DNA of 64,000 nt from the NCBI GenBank assembly GCA_002412775.1, contig DHVT01000011.1, positions 90,429-154,428 of the forward strand, read 5' to 3'. Within the stretch, counting starts at the first letter, position 1. Each line of letters opens with the position of its first letter. The notes below the pieces were generated by a model. That model was not told the origin of the DNA. It worked only from the letters and a program-made list of their open reading frames with translations, and searched no databases. The position numbers and the translations under genes are program-made. Below are positions 44,904 to 54,174 of this stretch, piece after piece. The stretch comes from Firmicutes bacterium UBA5201 (GTDB lineage Bacteria > Bacillota > Clostridia > Peptostreptococcales > Acidaminobacteraceae).

Positions 44904-46871
44904 ATGATGGATACAAAGGTTATAAATGCCATAAGAGTTCTCTCGGCCGAAGGCGTTCAAGCTGCAAATTCGGGTCACCCAGGTCTTCCGCTTGGCGCTG
45001 CACCGATGGCATACACATTATGGTCAAAAGTCATGAAGCACAGTCCTGGCAATCCTGAGTGGCATAACAGAGACAGATTTGTCCTCTCGGCAGGTCATGG
45101 TTCCATGCTCATTTACTCATTACTGAATTTATTCGAATATGGCCTTCCAATGGAAGAGATCAAGAACTTCAGACAGTTCGGCAGCAAGACTCCCGGACAC
45201 CCGGAGTACGGTCATACCAAAGGCATCGAAATCTCTACAGGACCACTGGGTCAAGGTCTTGCAAATGCGGTTGGATTTGCCATGGCTGAAACCAGACTGG
45301 CGGCAGAGTTCAACAAACCGGAATTTCCAATTGTGGATCATTACACGTTCGCACTTACAGGTGATGGTTGTTTGATGGAAGGAATCTCTTATGAAGCGGC
45401 TTCGCTTGCTGGAACACAGAAGCTTGGAAAGCTTATCGTAATGTACGATTCAAACAAAATTTCCATTGAAGGCAGTACGGATCTCGCGTTCACAGAAGAT
45501 GTCGGTATGCGTTTCGAAGCGATGCACTGGCAAGTTCTCACTGTTGAGGACGGCAACGATGTGGAAGCTATCCAAAAGGCACTTGAATCAGCGAAGGCAG
45601 AAACTGAGAGACCTTCAATCATCATAGTGAAAACCATAATTGGTTTCGGTGTTGCCTCAAAGCAAGGCTCTCACAAAGTTCACGGCTCACCACTCGGTGA
45701 TGACGGCGTGGCTGAACTCAAAGCATTTGCAAACTGGGAAGGCAAGGCACCTTTTGATGTGCCTTCGGAAATCAGAGAATATTTGAAAACAGAAGTGGTT
45801 AAGCTCACTGAAAAAGAGACTGAGTGGAACACACTTTTCGAACAATATGAGAAAGCATACCCTGAACTTGCTGCGGCATACAAGCAATGGTTCAGCGGAG
45901 ATGCACCAATGGCATTTCTTGAGTCTGACGAATTCTGGAATTATTCAGAAGCTGTCGCTTCAAGAAGCTCATCGGGAAAAGTCCTCAACAAGTTGGCAGA
46001 TGTGGTACCTAACTTCTTCGGTGGTTCGGCGGACCTCTCTCCATCCAATAACTCAGATATGAAAAAGAGAGATTCCTTCTTTCCACATCAACGTCATGGA
46101 TCCAATCTACACTTCGGTGTCAGAGAGCATGCCATGACTGCTATCGTAAATGGAATCCAGGCACATGGAGGCCTCAAAGCATATGCTGCGACATTCTTCG
46201 TATTTACGGATTATATGAAACCGGCGATTCGTTTGGCCGCACTCATGAAATTGCCTGTGACTTATATCCTCACGCATGACAGTATCGGTGTGGGAGAAGA
46301 CGGACCAACGCATCAGCCAGTTGATCATCTGCCGATGCTTCGATCTATTCCTGGAATTCAAGTGATCAGACCTGCGGATGCAAGAGAAGTCTCTGCAGCA
46401 TGGTATGTGGCGATGACTACAAAGGATTGTCCGACTGCACTGGTCTTGACCCGTCAGAATCTTCGTGAACTGGAAGGTTCTTCAAGAGAAGCGCTCAAGG
46501 GTGCGTATGTAGTTTCCAAAGAGAAAAATAAAGCGGATTTGGTTCTGATTGCAACTGGTTCAGAAGTGGCACTCGCCGTTGATGCTCAAGAGGCACTTAT
46601 TGCAGAAGGTATCGACGCACGAGTGGTTTCAATGCCTTGCCAAGAAATTTTCAATAAGCAATCTGAGGAATATAAAAAATCGATCCTTGTTGATGGAGTA
46701 CCAAAACTGGCTATTGAAGCTGCCAGTACATTTGGATGGCACAAATACGCATGTGATGTGATCGGAATGGAAGATTTCGGTGCATCGGCACCAGCTGAAG
46801 TGCTTTTCGAAGCTTATGGTTTCACAGTAGAAAACGTTGTGGCTCGATCAAAGAAGCTTTTGAAAAAATAA
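44904..46871 (+). CDS. tkt: Transketolase
   Basis: 655-aa thiamine-diphosphate enzyme of the non-oxidative pentose phosphate pathway. Motifs: NSGHPGLPLGAAPMAYTLW, ISTGPLGQGLANAVGFAMA, the TPP motif TGDGCLMEGISYEAASLAG with YDSNKISIEG, the pyrimidine domain RHGSNLHFGVREHAM and HDSIGVGEDGPTHQPVDHL. Full-length, single-gene format rather than split TktA/TktB as in some anaerobes. It provides ribose 5-phosphate, which connects with deoB/pdp salvage. A ZTP riboswitch starts 20 bases after its stop. Confidence 0.97.
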   Translation: MMDTKVINAIRVLSAEGVQAANSGHPGLPLGAAPMAYTLWSKVMKHSPGNPEWHNRDRFVLSAGHGSMLIYSLLNLFEYGLPMEEIKNFRQFGSKTPGHPEYGHTKGIEISTGPLGQGLANAVGFAMAETRLAAEFNKPEFPIVDHYTFALTGDGCLMEGISYEAASLAGTQKLGKLIVMYDSNKISIEGSTDLAFTEDVGMRFEAMHWQVLTVEDGNDVEAIQKALESAKAETERPSIIIVKTIIGFGVASKQGSHKVHGSPLGDDGVAELKAFANWEGKAPFDVPSEIREYLKTEVVKLTEKETEWNTLFEQYEKAYPELAAAYKQWFSGDAPMAFLESDEFWNYSEAVASRSSSGKVLNKLADVVPNFFGGSADLSPSNNSDMKKRDSFFPHQRHGSNLHFGVREHAMTAIVNGIQAHGGLKAYAATFFVFTDYMKPAIRLAALMKLPVTYILTHDSIGVGEDGPTHQPVDHLPMLRSIPGIQVIRPADAREVSAAWYVAMTTKDCPTALVLTRQNLRELEGSSREALKGAYVVSKEKNKADLVLIATGSEVALAVDAQEALIAEGIDARVVSMPCQEIFNKQSEEYKKSILVDGVPKLAIEAASTFGWHKYACDVIGMEDFGASAPAEVLFEAYGFTVENVVARSKKLLKK

Positions 46872-46889
46872 TTTAATAATAAAGAATTC

Positions 46890-46986
46890 TCAAAACTGGC
46901 GGAATAAGTGGGATACCACGAGGGATTGGGAAGGATCAACAGCCGACCGCCTGGGCATATCTATGTCTGGGCGTGTCGGTTTTTTT
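46890..46986 (+). promoter_or_regulatory. ZTP (pfl) riboswitch with expression-platform terminator
   Basis: ACTGGCGGAAT at 46895, GTGGGATACCAC (hairpin) and GAGGGATTGGGAAGG are followed by GACCGCCTGGGCAT at 46945, the diagnostic 3' segment of the pfl/ZTP motif. CCGACCGCC at 46943-46951 can alternatively pair with GGGCGTGTCGG (46969-46979) to make a terminator stem followed by T7. Ligand binding (ZTP/ZMP, signals of low 10-formyl-tetrahydrofolate) would keep GACCGCC in the aptamer and allow transcription of pflBA. The motif name comes from exactly this gene association. Recognised by eye. Confidence 0.9.
46943..46986 (+). terminator. Riboswitch-controlled terminator ahead of pflB
   Basis: Stem CCGAC-C-GCC / GGGCG-T-GTCGG with T7 at 46980-46986; its 5' arm overlaps the conserved 3' aptamer segment. 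Confidence 0.85.
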
Positions 46987-47032
46987 ATGTCCGCCACACC
47001 TGGACCAACCATTTGGACAGGAGGTAATTGAG

Positions 47033-49258
47033 ATGAAAGCATGGAAAGGTTTTAAAGGGAAAAAGTGGAAAGAGCAAGTGGATGTGAGAAATTTCATTTT
47101 AAGCAATGTCACACCGTATTATGGAGATGAATCGTTTTTGGAAGGGCCGACTGAGCGTACCGCAAAACTGTGGGACAAAGTCACAACTTTAATGGCGGAG
47201 GAGCAGCGAAAAGGCGGTGTGCTGGATATTGACACTGAAAAAGTATCCAGTCTACTGAGTTATGAACCAGGCTATATTGATGCTTCCATCGAAGAAATCG
47301 TCGGACTTCAGACGGATTCGCCACTTAAACGAAGTGTGAACCCTTTTGGGGGCATACGAATGGCAAGAGATGCCTGTGAGGCTTACGGGTACAAATTATC
47401 AGACCGTGTCGAGGAACAGTTCTCGTTCAAGACAACCCACAATGACGGCGTCTTCAGAGTTTACAGCGAAACCATGAAAAAATTGAGAAAAAGTGGCCTG
47501 ATCACAGGTTTGCCGGACGCATATGGAAGAGGACGCATCATCGGGGATTACCGCAGAATTGCCCTTTACGGCATCGATATTCTAATGGAACACAAAGCAG
47601 CGGATCAGAAAGTTTTGTCAGATCAACCGATGAATGAGGAAAACATTCGCTTGATGGAGGAAGTCTTTAGACAAGTGGATTTTCTAGGCAAACTGAAAGT
47701 TATGGCTTTGGCATATGGTCACGACATCGGACGGCCTGCCGAAACCGCCAAGGAAGCCATACAATGGACCTACTATGGCTATTTGGGTGCCATAAAAGAA
47801 CAAAATGGTGCTGCCATGTCTCTTGGAAGAGTAGGAGTTTTTTTGGATATTTATATCGAAAGAGATCTTTTGAATGGTGTTTTGTCTGAAAGAGGCGCAC
47901 AGGAACTGATGGACGATTTTGTCATTAAATTGCGTTTGGCAAGACAACTCAGGACTCCCGATTACAATGGATTGTTTGCGGGCGATCCACTCTGGATCAC
48001 AGAGGCTGTCGGGGGGATGGATCTGGAAGGTAGGACGCTAGTGACCAAAAATGCCTATCGGTTCTTGAATACGCTTGTCAATTTGGGTGCGGCTCCCGAA
48101 CCCAATCTGACTGTGCTTTGGTCCAAAGGTCTTCCCGAACCTTTCAAAGCCTATTGTGCCGCGATCTCCATCCGGACGGATGCCATACAATATGAGAATG
48201 ATGACCTCATGAGACCGATTTTTGGGGATGATTATGGCATAGCCTGTTGCGTTTCTGCCATGAGGATCGGAAAAGAAATGCAATTTTTCGGAGCGAGATG
48301 CAATTTGCCGAAAGTGTTCTTATTGGCGCTCAATGGAGGATTTGACGAAATCACCGGAGAACAAATCGGTCCCAAAATGAATGTCATGGGCAATCAGACT
48401 CTGGAATTTGAGGCAGTGATGGAACGCTTTGACTTTTACACCGATTGGTTATGCGGACAGTATGTCAACACCATGAACGTGATCCATTACATGCACGACA
48501 AATATGCCTATGAGAAAACCCAGATGGCTTTACACGACACAGACGTTCATCGATATATGGCCTTTGGAATAGCGGGGCTCAGCGTGGTTTCGGATTCACT
48601 TTCCGCAATAAAACATTCAAAAGTGACACCTGTAAGAAATGATCAGGGATGGATAGTGGATTTTGTGACGGAAGGTGATTTTCCTGTCTTTGGGAATGAT
48701 GACGATCGAGTGGATCAAATCGCCACGGGGATTTCAAAATCATTTCATGAGCAATTGTCGAAATACGACACTTATAGAAATGCGGAGCACACACTTTCTT
48801 TACTGACCATAACATCCAACGTCGTTTATGGCCTCAAAACGGGCAATACTCCTGATGGAAGAAGAAAAGGGGAACCTTTCGCACCAGGAGCGAATCCAAT
48901 GAGGGGGCGGGAGAAAAACGGTGCTGTCGCAGCGTTGAATTCAGTGGCAAAACTCCCTTATTCAAGTTGCAAAGATGGCATTTCCTGCACATTTTCTGTC
49001 ACACCTGGGACACTTGGAAAAACTGATTCCGATAGAAAAGCCAATTTGGTCGCTTTATTGGAAGGGTATTTTGAAAGCGGTGCTCATCATCTCAATGTGA
49101 ACGTCCTCAACAAGGAACGGTTGATTGATGCCATGGAGCATCCGGAACAACATCCATCACTCACGATTCGCGTTTCGGGTTATGCGGTTGATTTTCACAA
49201 ACTGAGCAGGGACCAACAACTGGAGGTCATCGGTAGAACTTTTCATGAGAGGGTTTGA
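47033..49258 (+). CDS. pflB: Formate C-acetyltransferase (pyruvate formate-lyase)
   Basis: 741-aa glycyl radical enzyme converting pyruvate and CoA to acetyl-CoA and formate. The catalytic vicinal cysteines are in GIACCVSAM (Cys405-Cys406), the hallmark of true PFL versus other glycyl radical enzymes; the radical glycine is Gly716 in TIRVSGYAVDF near the C terminus. NPFGGIRMARDAC and GLAPEPNLTVLW-like GAAPEPNLTVLWS also match. The start at 47033 follows GGAGG; an ORF start at 46973 would lie in the terminator. Formate supplied here feeds 10-formyl-THF, consistent with the ZTP riboswitch. Confidence 0.96.
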   Translation: MKAWKGFKGKKWKEQVDVRNFILSNVTPYYGDESFLEGPTERTAKLWDKVTTLMAEEQRKGGVLDIDTEKVSSLLSYEPGYIDASIEEIVGLQTDSPLKRSVNPFGGIRMARDACEAYGYKLSDRVEEQFSFKTTHNDGVFRVYSETMKKLRKSGLITGLPDAYGRGRIIGDYRRIALYGIDILMEHKAADQKVLSDQPMNEENIRLMEEVFRQVDFLGKLKVMALAYGHDIGRPAETAKEAIQWTYYGYLGAIKEQNGAAMSLGRVGVFLDIYIERDLLNGVLSERGAQELMDDFVIKLRLARQLRTPDYNGLFAGDPLWITEAVGGMDLEGRTLVTKNAYRFLNTLVNLGAAPEPNLTVLWSKGLPEPFKAYCAAISIRTDAIQYENDDLMRPIFGDDYGIACCVSAMRIGKEMQFFGARCNLPKVFLLALNGGFDEITGEQIGPKMNVMGNQTLEFEAVMERFDFYTDWLCGQYVNTMNVIHYMHDKYAYEKTQMALHDTDVHRYMAFGIAGLSVVSDSLSAIKHSKVTPVRNDQGWIVDFVTEGDFPVFGNDDDRVDQIATGISKSFHEQLSKYDTYRNAEHTLSLLTITSNVVYGLKTGNTPDGRRKGEPFAPGANPMRGREKNGAVAALNSVAKLPYSSCKDGISCTFSVTPGTLGKTDSDRKANLVALLEGYFESGAHHLNVNVLNKERLIDAMEHPEQHPSLTIRVSGYAVDFHKLSRDQQLEVIGRTFHERV

Positions 49259-49259
49259 T

Positions 49260-50009
49260 ATGGGAATCCAAGTTCATAAAATGGAATCGTTTGGCACTTT
49301 GGACGGCCCCGGTTTGAGAGGTGTGATCTTCCTCAGTGGATGTCATAAGAGGTGTCGGTATTGTCATAATGCCGACTCTTGGTCGCTCGCCGGTGGCGAG
49401 GTATGGTCTGAGAAGGCTGTCTACGACTGGATCATGAGGAACAAGGGGTATTATCTTAAGAATGGTGGCATCACGTTTTCAGGTGGCGAGCCGCTTTTGC
49501 AGGCAAAAGAACTTGTCGGTCTCTGTGAAAGGCTAAAAAAAGAAGGCTTCCACATCGCCATTGACACCGCAGGGGTGACAATGAATCAAGATGTGAAAGA
49601 CCTTCTAAAATTAGTGGATTTGGTGATTATGGACATCAAACACGTGCACTTTGAAACCTTTTTATGGCTGACCGGTGAAACGATGGAAATCACACTGGAG
49701 TTTCTTGGATTTCTGATGAACCATAAAATGGAATATTGGATTCGCCAGGTCATCGTCGAAGGCATCAACGATACAATCGAACAAGTGGAAACACTGGAAA
49801 AAATAACACATTCGGAATATCGCAAAAAGATTGAGCTTTTGTCATATCACACCATGGGCGAGCACAAATGGCCTGCCGACTCATCGATCACAAAAATGGA
49901 TGCGGCTGAAACGTCACCGGAGACCATGGAATGCCTCAATCAGGCTTTACTCTTCTTTTCAAAAAATGACAAAACAAATGAGACGATCAAAAGTCCGATG
50001 GAAATATAA
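49260..50009 (+). CDS. pflA: Pyruvate formate-lyase activating enzyme
   Basis: 249-aa radical-SAM enzyme that installs the glycyl radical in PflB. The cluster motif is SGCHKRCRYCHN (Cys28, Cys32, Cys35); MESFGTLDGPGLRGVIF at the N terminus and ITFSGGEPLLQ, ELLSYHTMGEHKW later match PflA. It starts one base after the pflB stop. Its last 70 bases overlap, antisense, the 3' end of a small membrane-protein gene. Confidence 0.94.
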   Translation: MGIQVHKMESFGTLDGPGLRGVIFLSGCHKRCRYCHNADSWSLAGGEVWSEKAVYDWIMRNKGYYLKNGGITFSGGEPLLQAKELVGLCERLKKEGFHIAIDTAGVTMNQDVKDLLKLVDLVIMDIKHVHFETFLWLTGETMEITLEFLGFLMNHKMEYWIRQVIVEGINDTIEQVETLEKITHSEYRKKIELLSYHTMGEHKWPADSSITKMDAAETSPETMECLNQALLFFSKNDKTNETIKSPMEI

Positions 50010-50140
50010 TAAAGCTCCGAACGGGAATCGATGGGACAGACCCCCGGTGGCAGGTTATTCCTGATAAGATAAGTGCTGATCAATGTGTAAGCACTGACAC
50101 CGACAGCAAGGACAAATAAAACATTGGATAACTTTTTCAT
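49940..50140 (-). CDS. Small two-span membrane protein, unknown function
   Basis: 66 aa with two hydrophobic segments (about 4-24 and 45-62) joined by a loop containing NNLPPGVCPIDSRSELYY with one Cys. A strong AAAGGAGGTTGACCC ribosome site precedes the ATG on the minus strand, and the protein looks designed, with basic ends. I recognise similar short proteins in Clostridia but no function. The 3' end is convergent with and overlaps pflA by 70 bases. Confidence 0.72.
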   Translation of the reverse strand: MKKLSNVLFVLAVGVSAYTLISTYLIRNNLPPGVCPIDSRSELYYISIGLLIVSFVLSFFEKKSKA

Positions 50141-50243
50141 GGGTCAACCTCCTTTATCATAATATACCACAAATTAGTGATAAATCACAGTGGAACTGAA
50201 GAAAAAAATAAGGTATACTGTTTAAAAAGCGTTGGAGGCATGA

Positions 50244-51098
50244 ATGACATCGGATTTAATCAAATGGATACAATCTTTTCATAGCGATTGGCTGGATCAA
50301 TTTTTCATACTCGTCACGATGTTGGGTGAAGAGTATTTTTATATCGCCATACTCGGTTTGATCTACTGGAACATCAACAAGCAGACAGCAAGATTTCTCG
50401 TCTTGATTCTCGCTTTGTCGGCCACGTTCAACGGAGCGATCAAGGAAATTGTAGGGTACAGCAGACCAATTGGTGAAGAAGGTATTCGGTCGATCTATAC
50501 CGATACAGCAGAAGGGACTTCTTTTCCAAGTGGACATACCCAAAATGCCACTGCATTTTTCGGATCCGCCGGACTTGTTGCTAAAAGCCCATTGCTATGG
50601 ATCGTGTTTTCAACTCTCATTTTCTTAGTCGCGATTTCCAGACTATATCTCGGAGTGCATTGGCCTCTGGATGTCGTCGCAGGTATCGGATTCGGTGTTC
50701 TTTCCATTCTAACGGGCAAATTCATCTATGACAAATGCGAACGAGAGGGTGAATTCTGGCCATATTTTGTGATTTTAGTACTCGCTGTCGTATCGGTTTT
50801 CTTCTTGGATTCATCAGCTTACATTAAAGCAGTCGCCTTGTTGATCGGTTATCTCGTCGGATATTTTTTCGAAGAGAACTTTCTGCAATTTGACGTCAGA
50901 GCCCCATTGCTGACACAGATCATCAAATACACCATAGGATTGGCTATAACAGGCGCAATTTTTCTGGGTCTTAAAATGGTCCTCCCCACTGGAGTATACT
51001 GGGATGGACTGAGATATTTTCTGACAATATTTTTTGTGATGTTCGGCGCACCGGCATTGTTCATGGTGATGAAACTATCTAGACATAGAATTTTTTAG
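50244..51098 (+). CDS. PAP2 superfamily membrane phosphatase
   Basis: 284-aa membrane protein with about seven hydrophobic segments. The three PAP2 motifs are present: KEIVGYSRP (phosphatase motif 1, reduced), SFPSGHTQNATAFFG, and SRLYLGVHWPLDVVAG. It probably dephosphorylates a lipid phosphate or undecaprenyl diphosphate at the outer face of the membrane; substrate not determinable. GGAGG precedes the ATG at 50244. A YkgJ-type gene follows 8 bases later. Confidence 0.9.
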   Translation: MTSDLIKWIQSFHSDWLDQFFILVTMLGEEYFYIAILGLIYWNINKQTARFLVLILALSATFNGAIKEIVGYSRPIGEEGIRSIYTDTAEGTSFPSGHTQNATAFFGSAGLVAKSPLLWIVFSTLIFLVAISRLYLGVHWPLDVVAGIGFGVLSILTGKFIYDKCEREGEFWPYFVILVLAVVSVFFLDSSAYIKAVALLIGYLVGYFFEENFLQFDVRAPLLTQIIKYTIGLAITGAIFLGLKMVLPTGVYWDGLRYFLTIFFVMFGAPALFMVMKLSRHRIF

Positions 51099-51106
51099 AG
51101 GTGAAC

Positions 51107-51808
51107 ATGAAAATTATAAAAAGCAAAAATTATGCACTCGAGCATGGATTGATCGATCAACTCGAGACCCTTTACGGAAAAGTGCCAACTGGCACTTGTG
51201 CCGGTTGTACCCGATGTTGCAGTGAATCTGTAAACATGAGTTATATCGAGTTTTTACATGTCCATAATCATTTTGTGGGGGATGGCAGTTTGATGGAACA
51301 CCCGGATTTCGTGAATCGGTTGATTCGATACTACTTGCTCGAACTTGTTCAGCCTATGAAATGTCCTTTCTTGAATGAGAACAATTTGTGTGATGTATAC
51401 GCATTCAGACCGTTGCCTTGTAGAATATTCGGCAATACGACCAAGGCGGCGTATGAATCCAATTACAAAGGCATCAGAATTCAGAATATGGAGGTTGCCC
51501 ACCAACTTCTACAGGAATCGGATCTTAAAATGCCCAAAAGTGTTCTTCATAAGGAGATTGGGTTTTGTGAGGATTATATGGTGGACGAAAGGTTGGACAG
51601 CGCTAGTGTGCAAAAGATGTACGACCAACTCGTCAATATGGATGGTGAACTCGTCTTTAAGGGCTTTTTAAAGCCGACCCAGTTCAATCAGAACCTGGTC
51701 GGCTGGTTTATAGAGGCTTTGCTGGATGAAATCGACCCGAAAGTACTTTCTAGGGCCATGCTCAGTGAACTCAGGCTGGAGGCGCTGAAGGCCGCCAATC
51801 TAGGATGA
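51107..51808 (+). CDS. YkgJ family Cys-cluster (zinc/iron-chelating) protein
   Basis: 233 aa. Eight clustered cysteines define the family: CAGCTRCCSESV near residue 27 and CPFLNENNLCDVYAFRPLPCRIFG near residue 90. These CxxCxxCC-type proteins bind Zn or an Fe-S cluster; role unknown. ATG 51107 follows GAGGTGA, an upstream GTG at 51101 lies in that site. Its end overlaps the convergent proC end by 9 bases. Confidence 0.85.
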   Translation: MKIIKSKNYALEHGLIDQLETLYGKVPTGTCAGCTRCCSESVNMSYIEFLHVHNHFVGDGSLMEHPDFVNRLIRYYLLELVQPMKCPFLNENNLCDVYAFRPLPCRIFGNTTKAAYESNYKGIRIQNMEVAHQLLQESDLKMPKSVLHKEIGFCEDYMVDERLDSASVQKMYDQLVNMDGELVFKGFLKPTQFNQNLVGWFIEALLDEIDPKVLSRAMLSELRLEALKAANLG

Positions 51809-52603
51809 CATTTCTTTGGATTTGTCTGCACACTTTCTCATGGAATCGATGACGGCGTTTCTGAATCCTTGTTCTTCAAGTGATGCCACAGCAACTATAG
51901 TAGTGCCACCTGGCGAAGTGACCTGATCTTTTAACGCGCCTGGATGCTTGCCGCTTTCAAGCATCATGAGGGCTGCCCCATATAAACTTTGCGCAGCCAT
52001 TCTGTAAGCTTGGTCACGTGGAAGGCCGAGAAGTACACCCGCATCACCCATGGCCTCCATCATCATGAAAGCATAGGCCGGAGAGGAACCGTGCACTGCG
52101 ATCGCGGCATGTATTTGCGCCTCGGTGATGAATTCCACACGACCGATAGCGCTGAAGATATCGTATACGATTTTAGCGACCGGGTCATTCTGTGGAAGAT
52201 CGGAACAAATGGATGTCATAGCCGCATTGACAGCGGCGGGAGTGTTTGGCATTGCCCTGAACAGTTTCGCTTTTCCAGTATAGGATTTCATCTGATCGAG
52301 AGTAATTCCTGCAGCAATGGAAATCACCAAGTGATCTTCAGTGAGAACAGGCGAAATTTCCTCAAGCACTTTGACTATGAAATGAGGCTTTACAGCCAAT
52401 ATAACTATTTTACTTTTTTCTGCGACTTCTGAATTGACCAGCGTAGCATCCACACCGAGCTCCGTTTTAATCCGCTCCAGACTTTCACTTCGTAGTACGC
52501 TGACTATGATTTCGTTTTCACTATATATATTGCCACCTACCAAACCCTTGACAATGGCGCCGGCCATGTTGCCACCACCGATGAAACCAATGGAATAAGA
52601 CAT
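51800..52603 (-). CDS. proC: Pyrroline-5-carboxylate reductase
   Basis: 267-aa NAD(P)H-dependent enzyme of the last proline synthesis step. N-terminal Rossmann motif IGFIGGGNMAGAIVKGL, then LAVKPHFIVKVL and FRAMPNTPAAVNAAMTS; C-terminal dimerisation block SPAYAFMMMEAMGDAGVLLG and TSPGGTTIVAVASLEEQG. Length is standard. The gene stands alone on the minus strand with an AGGAGG site; no other proline gene is near. Confidence 0.96.
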   Translation of the reverse strand: MSYSIGFIGGGNMAGAIVKGLVGGNIYSENEIIVSVLRSESLERIKTELGVDATLVNSEVAEKSKIVILAVKPHFIVKVLEEISPVLTEDHLVISIAAGITLDQMKSYTGKAKLFRAMPNTPAAVNAAMTSICSDLPQNDPVAKIVYDIFSAIGRVEFITEAQIHAAIAVHGSSPAYAFMMMEAMGDAGVLLGLPRDQAYRMAAQSLYGAALMMLESGKHPGALKDQVTSPGGTTIVAVASLEEQGFRNAVIDSMRKCADKSKEMSS

Positions 52604-52665
52604 GGGTACCTCCTGAATGATTTTCTATTATTGTAACATGAAATAATCCGTTTCGATCAATTCCA

Positions 52666-52694
52666 TTGAAAAATTCTTCAAAATCAGATAATAT
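52666..52694 (+). promoter_or_regulatory. Possible promoter for the 152-aa orphan gene
   Basis: TTGAAA at 52666-52671 and TAATAT at 52689-52694 with a 17-base spacer, 40 bases before the start codon, in the divergent gap with proC. Confidence 0.42.
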
Positions 52695-52733
52695 GTTAAT
52701 GTATCTTTTAGATATGAATAGAAAGGAAAAAAA

Positions 52734-53192
52734 ATGACATTAAAGAAATACATTGAAAATTCAACACAAGCATTGATCATGGAAGCACTGGTCGATATGT
52801 ATCCAGAATGTCTGGAACAAAGTGAGGCATATGAGGAAGTGATCAATTATGTGGTAAACACTCCAGAGTCCAATTTTGACGAATTCGTCATCGAGGTCGG
52901 TCTCATAGACCCTTCATCCGATGCGGATTATGAAGAAGGCGTCGATGAAGAGGCCTATCTCAGCATTTCTGGATACAGTGTCAAAGAGGATTTGCACTTT
53001 GCACTTGGTTTTTCCAAATGGGAAGAGTGGGCAAATGCAAAAATAATAATCCAGGAAGATCTTATGATCTCACCTGAAGAACTTATTGCGATCTGCATCT
53101 ATGAAATGACATTTTATGGGTTTGACCAAGAGAGTATTCTAAAAGAGTTGGTGGATCTCGAAAAGGGCATAACCAACGAAATGTACCACTAA
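52734..53192 (+). CDS. Acidic hypothetical protein
   Basis: 152 aa, strongly acidic and Tyr/Glu-rich, no signal peptide, no membrane span and no motif I recognise. The N terminus MTLKKYIENSTQALIMEALV and the segment DADYEEGVDEEAYLSIS suggest a mostly helical cytoplasmic protein. It has its own promoter-like sequence and a shared terminator, and codon use agrees with neighbouring genes, so it is likely real. A purine-rich AAAGGA site lies just upstream. Function unknown. Confidence 0.75.
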   Translation: MTLKKYIENSTQALIMEALVDMYPECLEQSEAYEEVINYVVNTPESNFDEFVIEVGLIDPSSDADYEEGVDEEAYLSISGYSVKEDLHFALGFSKWEEWANAKIIIQEDLMISPEELIAICIYEMTFYGFDQESILKELVDLEKGITNEMYH

Positions 53193-53240
53193 AAAAAGTC
53201 TCATTCAACCGCTTGACACATGGGTTGAAAGAGACTTTTT
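53193..53240. terminator. Bidirectional terminator between orphan gene and LCP gene
   Basis: AAAAAGTCTCATTCAACC (starting 53193) pairs with GGTTGAAAGAGACTTTTT with one mismatch, flanked by A- and T-tracts. Serves both convergent genes. Confidence 0.9.
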
Positions 53241-53244
53241 TATT

Positions 53245-54084
53245 TTATTGGAACCATTCGTTCATCAATGCTTGTGTCGCTTCGGAGTCATGGAAAAAGT
53301 AACTCAAGCCATCTTTTCCAGAGCCGATATAGTCTTCTGGGAGTGTCTGAAACTCCACAGACTCTTTATCCACTCCATACATGGCAGTACCGAGTAGAGC
53401 CGCTTTAGCCGCTGACATATCGGTATCGACATAAGTCATGGCCTGATAGGCTATATATGGAAGCTTTGGTGTGATCAAGCCTTTTGCGGCATTGACCAAA
53501 AAATCCTGTTGACGTTCAATTCTTTGCACATCGCCGCCACTGATTTTGCCATCGTTTGATTTTCTGAATCTTAGATAGGCCATTGCCTGGTCACCATGAA
53601 TGGTTTGTAGACCCGGCTGAAAATCAATGTGAAGAGGTGGTATGGAATAGGGATCGTCGTATAGCATGCGGATCGGCACATCGACTTCGACGCCACCAAT
53701 CAAGTCTATGATGGCTTCTACACCGTCATAATCCACTTTGACGTAGTGATCAACTTTGACATTGAGTAAGTTCTCAACGGTACGGACAACGCCTTCGACC
53801 CCACCGATTTCTTTGAATCCGTATACAGCATTGATCTTTTTCTGACCAAGGCCGTTCTTGCCTTCGGTTGGTGCATAAGTGTCACGTGGTATGGAGAGCG
53901 CTTTGACTGTATTGGATTTTGTGTCGATTGTCATGAAAAAAAGTGTATCCGTACGAGTGCCTTCGACACCCATGACGACGATGTTCACCTGATCACTGTA
54001 GACTGCACTGATTACAATCCCTCCGATAGCGACAAACGCCAGGAACATGACCAATCCAATAATGATTTTCTTTTTGGTACTCAT
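53245..54084 (-). CDS. LytR-CpsA-Psr (LCP) family cell-wall ligase
   Basis: 279-aa membrane-anchored protein: one N-terminal span (about 6-28) and an extracellular LCP domain. Conserved features are GVEGTRTDTLFFMTID, SIPRDTYAP, RTDTL-like arginine clusters and YLRFRKSNDGKISGGDVQRIERQQDF. LCP proteins attach glycopolymers such as teichoic acid or capsule to peptidoglycan. I place the start at 54084 (MSTKKKIIIG), with GGAAGGTC upstream; the ORF extends to 54117. Confidence 0.92.
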   Translation of the reverse strand: MSTKKKIIIGLVMFLAFVAIGGIVISAVYSDQVNIVVMGVEGTRTDTLFFMTIDTKSNTVKALSIPRDTYAPTEGKNGLGQKKINAVYGFKEIGGVEGVVRTVENLLNVKVDHYVKVDYDGVEAIIDLIGGVEVDVPIRMLYDDPYSIPPLHIDFQPGLQTIHGDQAMAYLRFRKSNDGKISGGDVQRIERQQDFLVNAAKGLITPKLPYIAYQAMTYVDTDMSAAKAALLGTAMYGVDKESVEFQTLPEDYIGSGKDGLSYFFHDSEATQALMNEWFQ

Positions 54085-54174
54085 AAATGACCTTCCTTTT
54101 CTATATCCTAGTAACAATTATAAGGTACTGAGAGGTTTAGTCAATAGGAATGGAGGCATTAGAGATGAAGCTTT

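Noticed and set aside
46973..47032. N-terminal extension of pflB from 46973
   Set aside because: It would start in the riboswitch terminator; the GGAGG site supports 47033.
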